From the NCBI RefSeq assembly GCF_019578655.1, contig NC_063259.1:17946489-18010488 (forward strand): a DNA stretch of 64,000 nt. The letters are read 5' to 3'. Every line of letters begins with the position of its first letter. Within the stretch, counting starts at the first letter, position 1. This document shows, one piece after another, positions 11,327-22,150 of the stretch. The position numbers were made by a program, and so were the translations under genes. The DNA is from Ricinus communis. Lineage: Eukaryota > Streptophyta > Magnoliopsida > Malpighiales > Euphorbiaceae. The notes under the pieces are model-generated. The model searched no databases. It had not been told where the DNA came from and worked only from the letters and a program-made list of their open reading frames with translations.

Positions 11327-11736
11327 ATGTTAGCATAACAACCACCCCCAAGGAGATGATCACAGTAACTAACAAAACCACTAGAATGATCACCTTCTAG
11401 GATGAAGACCTACCGCTTAAGGGAAGAGACCACAATAAGGCCCTCTACATAGTAGTAGAAGTAAAAGGGAAGAGAACCCCATGTGTGATGGTTGATGACA
11501 GGTCAACTATCAATGTATGTCCTTCTCGTATACTCTTTAAACTGAGAATGACTGCAAAGGACCTGAAACCATCAGACATGGTCATAAGAGCCTATGACAA
11601 GACGAAAAGAGATGTGGAAGTGATGTTTTTAGCATTATTGAAAATAAGTCCTATTGAATCCTAGGTGGAGTTCACTATCTTGGACATCTCGGTAAATTTT
11701 ATACTATTATTGGGAATGCCATGGTTCCATGCCCTA
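11327..11736 (+). pseudogene. Tat-type protease region, copy 2
   Basis: From about 11,337 the sequence repeats 10,611-10,892 with roughly one base in five or six changed (by eye), including 'aggagatgatca', 'accacaataaggccct' and 'accccatgtgtgat'. It then continues past the point where copy 1 is broken: FTILDISVNFILLLGMPWFHALGEVPSIVH, the end of a Tat protease (usual GRPWIH-type block). The catalytic area reads VDDRSTINVCPS after translation, with several stops. Confidence 0.7.
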
Positions 11737-12546
11737 GGAGAAGTCCCTTCCATAGTACATTAGAAAGTGAAACTCCCTCATGAAAGCAAGATTGTCACCA
11801 TCAATGCCGAAGGTGGTAAGGTTGTTTCAGCAATCCAAGAAGCTGTCAAAGAGGTGGATGCGCCTACTGGATTCTAAGTGGTTGTGACTACATTGATCCT
11901 AAAGTAACTAGCATGTTCAAGAGAATGAACTTTGTACTTGGAATAGGGCTGGAAAAGAATCAACAAGGTGTTGCGGTGCTGCCAGACTTCAAAGGTCAGA
12001 AGACTTAGTGAGGTTTGGGACATTTTAAAGAAGAAGACGAAAGTAACCGAAGGGTAAGACTCTAAAAGACGTGTTCGTCCAGGAGTATAGGCCCTACTCT
12101 ATGGAGCCTAAACCTGTTAGTGTAGCTGTGATTAAGATACCGGGATTTGAGATTTTTAAGAACCTGATTAGGATGGTCGAGCTAAGTATCAAGGAAGTTC
12201 GAGAGAAGGTAACCACCAAGATAGAAGAGTTGAAGCTAGAAGAGCCTACCGCTCAGTTGGAAAAGATAAGCCAAGAGGAGCTAGCTGGTCTTATTGAGAA
12301 TAATATCATTGATATACTTTATAATGATGTAACAATGTCCGACATTTATAGGGACGATGTTTCTTTCCTTTCCAAGATCAATGATATGAATGATTTTGCT
12401 TGTGTAATATTTTTTCTGATGGTAGTGTGCATTATGATAATCATAACATATGCATGTTTGACATTAATTCCATACAAGTTGATTCATTTAATTTAGGCAC
12501 ATATGCAAATCTATGGAATATTTTAATAGCTCACAATATAACTCTT
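11737..12546 (+). repeat. 810-bp tandem duplication, unit 1
   Basis: From 'ggagaagtcccttcc' (11,737) to 'tataactct' (12,546) the sequence is repeated immediately downstream at an offset of exactly 810 bases. It holds the end of the protease region and the linker to RT, with the open frame 12,071-12,496 (VFVQEYRPYSMEPKPVSVAVIKIPGFEIF and an acidic coiled-coil-like stretch). Confidence 0.85.
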
Positions 12547-13360
12547 GGAGAAGTCCCTTCCATAATACATTAGAAAGTGAAACTCCCTCATGAAAGCAAG
12601 ATTGTCACTATCAATGCCGAAGGTAGTAAGGTTGTTTTAGCAATCCAAGAAGCTATCAAAGAGGTGGATGCCCCTACTTGATTCCAAGTGTTTGTGACTA
12701 CATTAATCCTAAAGTAGCTAGCATGTTCAAGAGAATGAACTTCATGCCTAGAATAGGGCTGGGAAAGAATCAGCAAGGTGTTGTGGAGCTGTCGGACTTC
12801 AAAGGTCAGAAGACTTAGTGAGGTTTGGGATATTCTAAAGAAGAAGACGAAAGTAAACCGGAGGGTAAGACTCTAAAAGACGTGTTCGTCCAGGAGTATA
12901 GGCCTTACTCTATGGAGTTCGAACCTGTTAGTGTAGCTGTGACTAAGATACCAGGGTTTGAGATTTTTAAGAACTTGATTGTTGACTGGATGGTTAAGCT
13001 GAATATCAAGGAAGTTCGAGAGAAGGTAACCACCAAGATAGAAGAATTGAAGCTAGAAGAGCCTACCGCTCAACTGGAAAAGACAAGTTAAGAGGATCTA
13101 GCTGGTCTTATATCTGTAATATTATTGATATATTTTATAATGATGTAATAACGTCTGACATTTATGAGGATGGTGTTTCTTTCCTTTCCAAGATCAATGA
13201 TATGAATAATTTTGCTTGTGTAATATTTTTCCTGATGGTAGTGTGCATTATGATAATTATAACATATGCATGTTTGACATCAATTCCATACAAGTTGATT
13301 CATTTAAATTAGGCACATATGCAAATCCACTGAATATTTTGATAGCTCACTATATAACTC
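12547..13360 (+). repeat. 810-bp tandem duplication, unit 2
   Basis: Second copy of the 810-bp block, a few per cent different from unit 1. It carries the open frame 12,825-13,091 (DVFVQEYRPYSMEFEPVSVAVTKIPGFEIF) and continues past the unit 1 end into new sequence (ITPEERREFEKIIEKK). The junction has the near-repeat 'tataactct-ggagaag' versus 'tataactcctgaagag', consistent with unequal exchange at short similarity. Confidence 0.85.
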
Positions 13361-13525
13361 CTGAAGAGAGGAGAGAATTCGAGAAAATAATAGAAAAAAA
13401 GTGGTATTTGCTTGGTCCTACGCCAACATGTCAGGTCTAGACAAGAAATAGTAGAGCACTATATCCCAACTCATTCATATTTCAAGCCGGTCAAGCAGAA
13501 GATGAGAAAACTAAGGTCGGAATGG
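13361..13525 (+). pseudogene. Tat-type pre-RT segment
   Basis: Coding relic reading EIVEHYIPTHSYFKPVKQKMRKLRSEWVKNPST, the block just before the gypsy RT in Tat elements (MPGLD..IVEH, then KPVKQK.R). It stops where the Athila LTR end starts ('ccacggtagcataatcgg'). RT, RNase H and integrase of this element are absent here. Confidence 0.7.
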
Positions 13526-13855
13526 GTAAAGAATCCATCCACGGTAGCATAATCGGACTCAATAATTTGTTATCCATTTCTTGATTGCCAACTAGTCTAG
13601 GTCCTCTTTGGGTTTGCTTTCTTTTTTTAATTATTCTCTTTGCTCATTCATTCTCGCATTACACTTAGAATTTAGTTTTTAGTCATTAGTAAATTTAAAA
13701 ACCTTCGTTATTAATTTTAGGCTAGATAACAAGGGAAGAAGTAGTAACTCTAGGATTCACTTTCCCAAGAGATACGATATTTTTAATACTTACTGTTGTG
13801 CTAAGCTGCATCGATAGGTTTACTGTCTTAGTTGTAGTTGCATAAGCATCGTATA
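13526..13855 (+). mobile_element. Element A 5' LTR, terminal fragment
   Basis: Matches the last 330 bases of other Athila LTRs here ('gattgccaactagt', 'gggtttgctttctt', 'ctgcatcgataggttt'). U3, TATA box and most of R are missing. The end is degenerate (gtata instead of a clean CA). Confidence 0.8.
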
Positions 13856-13862
13856 AAGTTTT

Positions 13863-13880
13863 TGGCACCGTTGCCAGGAA
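13863..13880 (+). other. Primer-binding site of element A (tRNA-Asp type)
   Basis: TGGCACCGTTGCCAGGAA follows the LTR end by a few bases. It differs at a few positions from TGGCGCCGTTGCCGGGGA, the sequence complementary to the 3' end of plant tRNA-Asp found intact in elements B and C. Confidence 0.8.
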
Positions 13881-14018
13881 CTTGTTTGAAAACTAGAGAG
13901 AGATTTGCTATTTGTTACTTTAGTAATTTTTCTTTTATGTTTTTATCATTACTTTCTATTTAGTTATTCATTCATTTATTTATTGGGTTGTTGCTGCCTT
14001 GTTCATTTCAAGTAGTTT

Positions 14019-15282
14019 ATGACCAGGAGTTCTAATCCTGCACCAATAGACCCTCTGCCCAAACTAGAGCGATCCCTCAGGCAGTTGAGGAAGCAATAGA
14101 TGTAGAGGAGGAGGAGCATATTAAGATTTTTGTCCATACACCAGTAGAAATAGAAGACGGGAACAACAATGTCGCTGAAGCAAATAAGACGATGTACGAG
14201 TTTGCTAGACCTTCCTTGGAGGGGACGCGCACTAGTATATTGAGGCCATTTGTTGCAGCGAATAATTTTAAAATTAAGCCAAATGTCATTCAGATGGTGC
14301 AGCAAAGTGTATAGCTTGGGGGCTTGCCTAGTGAAGATCCTAACGCCCACATCATGAACTTCTTGGAGATTTGTGATACGTGTAAGATAAATGGAATAAT
14401 CGATGATGCCATTCGGCTTAGGCTGTTTCCATTTTCCATGAGGGATAGAGCAAAGAGATGGCAAAGATGCGTAATGATATTTCTTCTTTTGTGCAGTTTG
14501 ATGAAGATAGCATTTATGATGCGTAGGAGAGGTACAAGGACTTGCTGAGATGTTGCCCACACCACGGCTTGCCATTATGGTGCAGGTGCAGACTTCTTAT
14601 AGTGGCTTGAACTCAGCCACGAGGCAGATGATAGATGCAGCTGCAGATGGGCCCATCAATAGTAAGACACCAGAGCAGGCCAGAACTTAATTAAGGAGAT
14701 AGCCATGAACACATATCAGTGGTAGTCTTCTAGGAGTAGGCCAGGACGACAAGGAGTGGTGGACCAAGTAGATTTTACATCAGCCTTGGCAGCTCAGGTG
14801 GAGCTTTTGGCCAAGAAGATCGACCAGCTCCAGATGCCAGTCCACATGCAGCACAATATGGCTGCGAGTTTTGTGGTGGCTCGCACTAGAGTGCAAACTG
14901 TAATGCGGGAGGTATGTTTGCTTCTTCTTCATCTTCTTCTGCTGACCATGAACAGGTTAATTATATGAGAAATGCGCCCAGGCAGCAGAATAACCAGTAC
15001 AACACATACAACACAAGGTGGAGAAACCATCCTAACTTTAGGTGGCGAAATAACAACACCTAGGGTCCATCAGGATTTTAGCGGTTGCACTAGCAGCAAC
15101 CTCAACAGCAGACTGTTCTTTCTCAACTACCTCAGAACCAGGAGAATAAGCCCAATTTAGAGGAGTTGATGATGAAGTTTGTGTCCACTTCAGAGAACAA
15201 GTTTCAGTAGAGGGACACAACTCTTAGAAATCAGCAGGCCTCCATACAAAATTTGGAGAATTAGATAGGCCAGATTTCTAAG
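14019..15282 (+). pseudogene. Athila gag of element A
   Basis: The start codon gives MTRSSNPAPIDPLPKLERSLRQLRK, the same opening as the gags of B, C and F. The frame breaks repeatedly. Blocks still visible are [49 protein letters not shown], then (after about 100 bases are missing relative to B) the region around 'tttgtgcagtttgatgaag', LNSATRQMIDAAADG, and a basic glutamine- and asparagine-rich tail near 14,970-15,100. Gag would build the particle. Confidence 0.85.
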
Positions 15283-16244
15283 ATGCCGGCTGAGAGACAG
15301 CTAAGGATGCTTCCTAGTACCATAGAGTCAAACCCGAGGGAGCATGTCAAGGCTATCACCTTGAGATCAGGTAAGCAGTTAGCTAGTTCTTTACCTATAG
15401 CTGATGATGATGTTATTGTGCAAGATGAGCTAGCTAGGAAGGAGCCAAAGCCTGAGGTGATAGAGCCTGTGCAAACTGAGGACAAGAAGAAGAGTCGTGT
15501 GAGGGAATACCAGCCTCCAATTCCATATCCTGCCAGGTTGAAGCAAGAAAAGGTTGACCAACAGTTTGGTAAGTTCTTGGATTTATTTAACCAGCTGAGG
15601 ATTAACCTACCTTTTATTGAGGCTATATCGTAGATGCCCACGTATGCGAGGTTCCTGAAGGAGATTATAAGCAACAAGAGGAAGCTGGAGGACTTGGGAC
15701 TTGTGACACTAAATGAAGAGTGCTCAACCATTCTTCAAAACAAGCTGCCAGTAAAGAGGCGTGATCTAGTAAGTTTCACTATTCCCTGTATTATTGGTGA
15801 TTTGCATATTAGTGATGCTTTACCTGATTTAGGAGCTAGTATCAATCTAATGCCTAGCTATTTGTTTGAGCAATTAGGCTTGAGTGAGCCTAAACCTACT
15901 AGCATGAGCATACAGTTAGCTGATAGGACTGTGAAATATCCTAAGGGAATAGTTGAAATGTACTTGTTAAGGTAGACAAGTTTATATTTCCTATTGATTT
16001 TGTTGTTATGGATATAGAGGGTGACAATAGCGTGCCTTTAATTCTAGGTAGACTTTTCCTTGCAACATCTAGGGCTATTATAGATGTGTGTGATGGGAAG
16101 TTACAGCTTAGAGTAGGTGATGAGACTATTACCTTTGACCTTAGCACTTCTATGAGACATTCACTTGACCATGATCATACTGTATATTCTGTGGATGTTT
16201 TGGATGATATTATGGTAGTCTCAATTGCAGGAGATATTACTTAA
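15283..16244 (+). pseudogene. Athila gag tail and protease of element A
   Basis: One frame from STIESNPREHVKAITLRSGKQL through REYQPPIPYPARLKQEKVDQQFGKFLDLFNQL to the aspartic-protease motif DLGASINLMP (15,820-15,860), with one TAG at 15,631. A frameshift near 15,965 moves on to FIFPIDFVVMDIEG..VPLILGR.FLATSRAIIDV, the second half of the protease. In C the residue before DLGAS is alanine as well. Confidence 0.88.
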
Positions 16245-17727
16245 TGATCTTTTACAGGTAGCATTACAAGTTAAGGATGAGGAGGAGTTGTCTAATGAGG
16301 ATGTATTGGAACATATTACTTGTTTGATGGCTAGTGAGCCCAACAAGTTTGCTAACAATTTTATTGATATTGATAGGTTAGGGGTGTAGAAATTGATACC
16401 TTCACTTGAGGAGCCACCAGCCGTGGAGTTGAAAGAGTTGCCTAAGCACTTGACCTATGCCTATCTAGATGGGGCGTAGAAGCTGCCAGTGATCATTACA
16501 GCCGATTTGACTCCTGAGGAGAGGGAGATGACTTTGGCTTCTCTCAGGTAGTATCTTGAGGCCTTTGCATACAAGATTGTAGACATTCCTAGAATCAACC
16601 CCAGTTATTTTTGGCATAAGATCTTGATGGAGGATAATTACAGGCCAGTGGTACAGCCACAACTACAGTTGAACCCAAATATGAAAGTGGTAGTCAAGAA
16701 GGAGGTAATTAAACTTCTAGATGCAGGTTTGATTTACCCTATTTCTGACAGCTCTTGGGTTGATCCTGTGTAGATTGTGCCCAAGAAGGGAGGCATAACG
16801 GTGGTCAAGAATGAGAAGGATGAGCTAATACTGAACTAGGACGGTAACTAGTTTTCGAGTTTGCATTGATTACAAGAGGCTCAATGATGTAACTCGGAAG
16901 GACCATTTTGCCTTCCTTTTATTGACCATATATTAGAGCGCTTATCAGGGTATATGTTTTATTACTTTCTTGACAGTTTTTAGGTTATTTTTAGATTCCC
17001 ACTACACCCGAGGACCAAAGGAAAACCACTTTCACTTGCCCCTATGGTACGTTCGCTTACAGGAGGATGCCATTCAGATTTGTGCAATGTATCTGCTACT
17101 TTCTAGAGGTGTATGATGGCGATCTTCCATGACATGATCGAAGAGTCTATGGAGGTGTTCATGGATGATTTCTCGGTATTTGGTAACTCTTTCTCCTATT
17201 GTTTGCTTAACTTAGAGAGTATGCTTGCCCCTATGGTACGTTTGCTTACAGGAGGATGCCATTCAGATTTGTGCAATGTACCTGCTACTTTTTAGAGGTG
17301 TATGATGGTGATCTTCCATAACATGATCAAAGAGTCCATAGAAGTGTTCATGGATGATTTCTCGGTATTTGGTAACTCTTTCTCCCATTATTTGCTTAAC
17401 TTAGAGAGTATGCTTGCGCGCTGTGTAGAAGCCAACCTTGTGCTGTATTAGGAAAAGTGTCATTTTATGGTGAGAGAGGGTATTGTGCTAGGGCATAAGA
17501 TTTCATATGCAGGGATGGAGGTAAATAGAGCTAAGGTAGAGACCATTGCTAAGTTGCCACCCCCTATCTCGGTTAAGGCTGTTAGGAGATTCCTTGGTCA
17601 TGTAGGTTTTTATATAAGGTTCATTAAGGACTTTTCTAAGATTGCTAGACCTTTGACTCAATTACTTGTAAAAGATATTCCATTTATTTTTTTTGATGAC
17701 TGTTTGTAGGAATTTGAGTTACTTATA
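16245..17727 (+). pseudogene. Athila reverse transcriptase of element A, truncated
   Basis: Recognisable blocks: DEEELSNEDVLEHITCLMASEP, TPEEREMTLASLR, RPVVQPQLQLNPNMKVVVKKEVIKLLDAGLIYPISDSSWVDPV, IVPKKGG, an RVCIDYKRLND-type block split by frameshifts, FMDDFSVFGNSFS (the YxDD signature as FMDD, twice because of a tandem duplication), and KVETIAKLPPPISVKAVRRFLGHVGFYIRFIKDFSKIARPLTQLL. It stops at FEL near 17,727 where the next LTR starts. Many Trp and Gln codons are stops. Confidence 0.9.
17035..17412 (+). repeat. 189-bp in-frame tandem duplication in RT
   Basis: 17,035-17,223 and 17,224-17,412 are nearly identical, with an offset of 189 bases (63 codons), so the duplication keeps the frame. 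It repeats the RT catalytic segment including FMDDFSVFGNSFS. Elements B and other Athila RTs have a single copy. Confidence 0.9.
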
Positions 17728-19152
17728 TGCCCAATTATTTCCATTTATGTGCATAGTTATCTTGTTTTATGCCAGAATCACCTGTGTTTTGGTTCCTTTC
17801 ATGTTTCCGGTGATCATCGATGGACATTATTAATAGTCGAGGGAGATACGTGCAAATACGGACCAGAATCCATCAAAATTGAGCAAGGGCTACCATTTCA
17901 AGGTTGAGCATGGTCTGGACTCTCGCCGTGCTGAACCATCAACATTTGACCCTCAAAAGTGTCCTTTAGGCACGGTTTCCGAGGCCACCACGGCCTCCAT
18001 TACGGTTCGTGGTGGCTCAACCCCAACGAGGGCACGGTCAGGGAGAAGACCTATTTTTTGGGACTCAGAGGTCCAGCACGGGCTTGACCACGGCCATGCT
18101 GGGACAATTATATAGGTAAAATCGAATTATTTTGCTAGGTTTCGATTTTCTAACTTGAGATTTCACATACACGCACGAGCCACCCTTTTTTCAGACTTTG
18201 ATGTTTGAATTTGGGAGACTATTACGCATATTGAAAGGCAGATTCCAGTGGTTTAAGCATCACATTGAAGATCAAGAGTAAATTTGGAGGCATTCAAGAG
18301 GTAATTTGAGGTTCATTATTCAGATTTGGGGATTTAGGGCTGTTCATCTGACTTGAAGAAGAAGGGTGTACATGTTTTCAATTTGCTTTTCTGTATTTGT
18401 TTCCTTACTTTGTGTTATTTGTTGACATGAGTAGCTAGAACTGTTGAACCCATTGGGGTTCCTTTTTTGTTGGATTGCATTTAATGTTTATGAGATTTTG
18501 ATTATCAATGCTTGTATTCTTCTTGGTTTCATTATTAATAAGAAATAGCATTATTCATGAGACGTTGTGAATTGTGTTGATCATATTGCTTTATGTAATT
18601 GAGAAGTTCATTTAGTAATTGGAAATTTGAATAGCAATAACTGGTTAATGATCATTTAGAGATAAGGGTAATTGACTAGCCGGATTAAGAATTAACAACT
18701 CTTAATAGTGGTGGATTTAATCTTAAGGCTAACTTAAAATTAATCGTTAGGAAGAGATTCCATCATTTAGGTTCTTAGGTTTAGGGATTCGATGTTCTCG
18801 AGAGGGAAATCGAGTTCAATTTAGAAATCGCTCATAGGTAATCACAATTGGTAACCAATATAATCTCTACCTTCACTAAAATCCAACTAGCTTAGGTCTC
18901 ATTTGGTTTTCTTTCTCCTTTTGATTGTTTCACTAAATCTTTGCAGACTATTTGACATTTAGTTAATCACTTAGCTTGCATCTAGTCATAGAATAGTAAC
19001 TTCATCGATTTTGTTAAGGTTAGATAACATAAGATGTTCAGTAGTTCTAGGATTACCCTTTCCTGAGAATACGACCTTGATAGTCGCTATTAGTGCTAGT
19101 CTGCATCGATAGGTTCACTGCCTTAGATTGTAGCTATATAAATAGCCTATCA
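17728..19152 (+). mobile_element. Element B 5' LTR
   Basis: Matches the 3' LTR at 36,324 from its 28th base or so; the first bases including TG are missing at the junction with element A. It contains the CpG-rich block (17,930-18,100), a TATA box TATATA at 18,109 and the common R-U5 ending 'gcctatca'. It drives transcription of the element. The last bases before the primer site are CA. Confidence 0.88.
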
Positions 19153-19158
19153 AGTTTT

Positions 19159-19176
19159 TGGCGCCGTTGCCGGGGA
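19159..19176 (+). other. Primer-binding site of element B (tRNA-Asp)
   Basis: TGGCGCCGTTGCCGGGGA, complementary to the 3' end of plant tRNA-Asp including CCA, six bases after the LTR end. This primer type is typical of Athila elements. Confidence 0.93.
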
Positions 19177-19318
19177 ACTTTTGTATGAACTAGAGTGAAC
19201 TTGTGTTTGTGCTAATCTAGCCATTTTTATTTTCTGCCTTTTCCTTCTTTTTATTCTTTATTTTTTTGTTATTCATTTTTGTGTTCTTTGGTTGTTGCCT
19301 CTTAATTTCAAGTAGTTT

Positions 19319-20270
19319 ATGACCAGGAGCTCTAATCCTACTCCTGTAGACCCTCTTACTGAACAAGAGCGATCCCTCCGTCTTTTGAGGAAGTGTATGC
19401 AAGAAAAAGAGGAGGCGTGGATAGAGATTGAAGCCCTTGTGAATATACCAGCAGGGATGGGAGACAACAACCAGGCTGTAGATGAAAACAGGACAATGTA
19501 CGAGTTTGCTAGACCTTCTCTTGAGGGGACACATACGAGTTGCGACCACCTGTGGCGGCCAATAACTTTGAAATAAAGCCTAACGTGATACAAGTGGTCC
19601 AGAATAGTGTAAAATTTAGGGGACTACCAAGCGAGGACCCAAACGCTCACACAGCTAACTTCTTGGAGATCTGCGACACCTTCAAGATAAATGGAACAAC
19701 TGATGATGCCATTCGGTTGAGGCCATTTCCTTTTTCTTTGAAGGACCGAGCGAAAAGATGGCTGCAGTCACTCCCAGCCAACACTATTACGACATGGAGA
19801 TCTTTGGCTGAGAAGTTTCTATATAAGTACTTTCCTCCTACTAAAACTGCTAGATTGAGAAATGACATATCTTATTTTGTGCAGTTCGATGACAAGAACA
19901 TGTATGATGCTTGGGAGAGGTACAAAGACTTGCTCTGGTGTTGCTCGCACCACAGACTACCAGTATGGATGCAGGTTCAGACTTTCTACAGCAGTTTGAA
20001 CCTTGCTACTAGGCAGATGGTAGATGCTGCAGCAGGTGGGGCCCTAAATAGTAAGATGCCGGAGCAGGCATAAAATCTGATAGAGGAGATGGCCATGAAC
20101 AACTACTAGTGGCAATTCTCTAGGAGTCAGCCAGTCAAGCAGGGATTGGTCAACCAGCTAGACTCTACAGCAGCCTTGGCAGCTTAAGTGGAGCTCCTGA
20201 CCAAGAAATTAGACCAGCTTCAGATGCTAGTTCATGCAGCCTAGATAAGCTGCAAGTTCTAGGGTGGCTC
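19319..20270 (+). pseudogene. Athila gag of element B, 3'-deleted
   Basis: MTRSSNPTPVDPLTEQERSLRLLRKCMQE starts the frame. A frameshift near 19,540 moves it to the 177-codon segment with [106 protein letters not shown], the retrotransposon gag core, and [25 protein letters not shown]. After 20,070 stops replace glutamines. At about 20,270 the sequence jumps into RT, so gag tail and protease are missing. Confidence 0.92.
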
Positions 20271-20510
20271 ACACTACGGTGCAACATTTACTGACCGCTA
20301 TGGGATGTTCGCATACCAGAGGATGTCATTTGGGTTATGCAATGCACTTGCCACTTTTCAGAGATGTAGGATGGCAATCTTCCATAATATGATTGAGGAG
20401 TCTATGGAGGTTTTCATGGACAACTTCTCTGTGTTTGGTAACTCTTTCTCACACTGCTTGTCCAATTTAGAGCGCATGCTTGCATGATGTACTAAGGAAA
20501 TTTAGTTTTA
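20271..20510 (+). pseudogene. Element B RT palm fragment
   Basis: Joined directly to gag: YGMFAYQRMSFGLCNALATFQRC, MIEESMEVFMDNFSVFGNSFSHCLSNLERML. The usual second aspartate of the FMDD signature is asparagine here (FMDN), which would inactivate the polymerase. The fingers region of RT is deleted. Confidence 0.9.
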
Positions 20511-21300
20511 CATTGGGAAAAATGTCATTTTATGGTGAGAGAGTGTATTGTGTTGGGGCACAAGACTTCACATGCGGGGATGGAAGTAGATAGAGCTAAG
20601 GTAGAGACCATATCGAAACTGCCACCCCCTAGTTCTGTTAAGGCTGTTAGGAGCTTTCTCGGGCATGCTGGCTTTTATAGGAGATTCATTAAGGATTTTT
20701 CTAAAATAGCTAGGCCTCTTACTCAATTGCTTATTAAGGATGTATCTTTTTTGTTTGATTCAGATTGCTTACAGGCTTTTGAGTTATTAAAAAAGTTATT
20801 AACCACAGCTCCTATCATGGTTTCACCTGATTGGGGGCTGCCCTTTGAACTCATGTGCGATGCTATTGACTATGCAATTGGAGCTGTTCTTAGACAGCGG
20901 GTCGAGAAGAAGTTCCAGCCTATCTATTATGCTAGCAAGATGTTGATAGACGCCTAAGAGCATTATACCACCACTGAGAAGGAGCTGTTAGCTGTTTATG
21001 CCTTCAATAAATTCCGTTCATACCTTGTGCTATTAAAGACCATCGTCTATATGGACCATTCGACATTGAGGTACTTGTTCGGGAAGAATGATACTAAACC
21101 AAGACTGATTAGATGGATTCTACTTTTGTAGGAGTTTGACATAGAAATCAAGGAAAAAAAGGACACTAAGAATTTGGTAGCGGATCACTTATCAAGGTTA
21201 GAGAACCTAAGCTTGGCGACACTTGATGAGAGGGCCACTGATGATAGCTTCCCTAATGAGCATTAGTGTTCATTGCAGGTATATACCGATTCCCCCTAGT
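20511..21300 (+). pseudogene. Element B RT thumb and RNase H
   Basis: Open 20,532-20,957: GHKTSHAGMEVDRAKVETISKLPPPSSVKAVRSFLGHAGFYRRFIKDFSKIARPLTQLL (RT connection), then LMCDAIDYAIGAVLRQR..KKFQPIYYASKML, where the usual first RNase H residue pattern is C-D-A-S/I-D. After a stop at 20,955 (glutamine expected) come [29 protein letters not shown], [35 protein letters not shown], the end of RNase H. It degrades the RNA strand during reverse transcription. Confidence 0.92.
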
Positions 21301-21302
21301 TT

Positions 21303-22150
21303 TTGGATTATGCAAATTATTTGGTTGCGAGAGTCCTACCAAAGGGTATGACACATCAGCAAAAGAAGAAATTCTTTGCTGACTTAAAATACTACATTTG
21401 GGAAGACCCCTTTTTGTTTCATGTTTGTGTAGATCAAGTGACTCAGCGATTTGTATATGGGGAGGAAACTCTCAAAATCCTTAAACATTGCCATGAGGGA
21501 CCAACTGGAGGCCATCAAGTGGCCAATCATACGGCTAGGAAGGTGTTGGATGCGGGATTCTACTGGCCTACAATATTTCAGGATGTGAAAACCTTTGTCC
21601 AGGTTTGCGATGCATGCCAACGGTCAAGTAATATCTCTTCCCGTGATGAGATGCCCTAGACTAGTATACAAGTTGTTGAGATTTTTGATGTTTGGGGCAT
21701 CGACTTCATGGGACCCTTTCCTTCTTCTTATGGAGATAAGTATATACTTGTAGCTGTTGAGTATTTTTCTAAGTGGCTAGAGGCGCAAGCCTTCCCCATT
21801 GATGATGCCAGGGTAGTTGCTAGGTTCCTCAAGAAATTATTTGCTAGGTTTGGTACACTTAAAGCATTGATTAGTGACAGGGGGAACCATTTCTATAACA
21901 TCCAACTTGAGAAAGTACTTAAACGCTATGGGGTCACACACCGGTTCTCTACACCCTATCACCCATAAACCAGTGGGCAAGTGGAGGTAACTAATAGGGG
22001 TCTAAAACGTATTCTAGAGAGAACCGTGGGGATTAGTAGGAAGGATTGGGTTGATAAGTTAGATGATGCACTATGGGCTTTTAGAACAGCCTATAGGACT
22101 TCTATTGGCTTTACACTGTATAGGCTAGTTTATGGTAAGACATGTCATCT
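21303..22150 (+). pseudogene. Element B integrase, N-terminal and core part
   Basis: HCHEGPTGGHQVANHTARKVLDAGFYWPTIFQDVKTFVQVCDACQR gives the H-H-C-C zinc-binding domain. [35 protein letters not shown] carries the first catalytic Asp, and [33 protein letters not shown] the second; [14 protein letters not shown] follows with glutamate. The frame is open between three CAG/CAA-type stops. It ends at VYGKTCHL, where element C is inserted; the rest is at 31,729. Confidence 0.93.
22146..22150 (+). repeat. Target-site duplication of element C, left copy
   Basis: CATCT directly before the TG of element C. The matching CATAT lies at 31,729-31,733 after the CA of the 3' LTR. One mismatch in five is compatible with age. 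It sits in the integrase codons of element B. Confidence 0.75.

Larger units (their letters stand above)
8250..13525 (+). mobile_element. Tat-type Ty3-gypsy relic (gag to pre-RT)
   Basis: Plus-strand gag and protease with strong Tat-lineage features: KMPGMYKFNGTGGP, GPAINWYHSLEKSAK, and a C-x2-H-type knuckle NYCEIHQAPGHHTNNC followed by an LKHEI-DLID block. It has no LTR at its left end, where it meets the truncated copia. On the right it stops just before RT (SYFKPVKQKMRKLRSEWVKNPST), where an Athila LTR fragment begins. It is rich in stop codons, contains two internal duplications and an inserted LTR piece, and is long dead. Confidence 0.75.
13526..17727 (+). mobile_element. Athila-type element A (LTR end to RT), 3'-truncated
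   Basis: Layout: last 330 bases of a 5' LTR, tRNA-Asp primer site, gag, protease, and RT up to about 17,727, where the LTR of element B begins. Gag and protease sequences match elements B and C. The 3' part of A is not found beyond element B, so it was deleted or replaced rather than simply interrupted. Confidence 0.85.

Noticed and set aside
15261..15731. 156-codon minus-strand frame
   Set aside because: Antisense shadow of the Athila gag tail and protease of element A.
19159..19176. Possible tRNA gene fragment
   Set aside because: The sequence equals the complement of a tRNA-Asp 3' end but lies right behind an LTR; it is a primer-binding site, with no cloverleaf around it.
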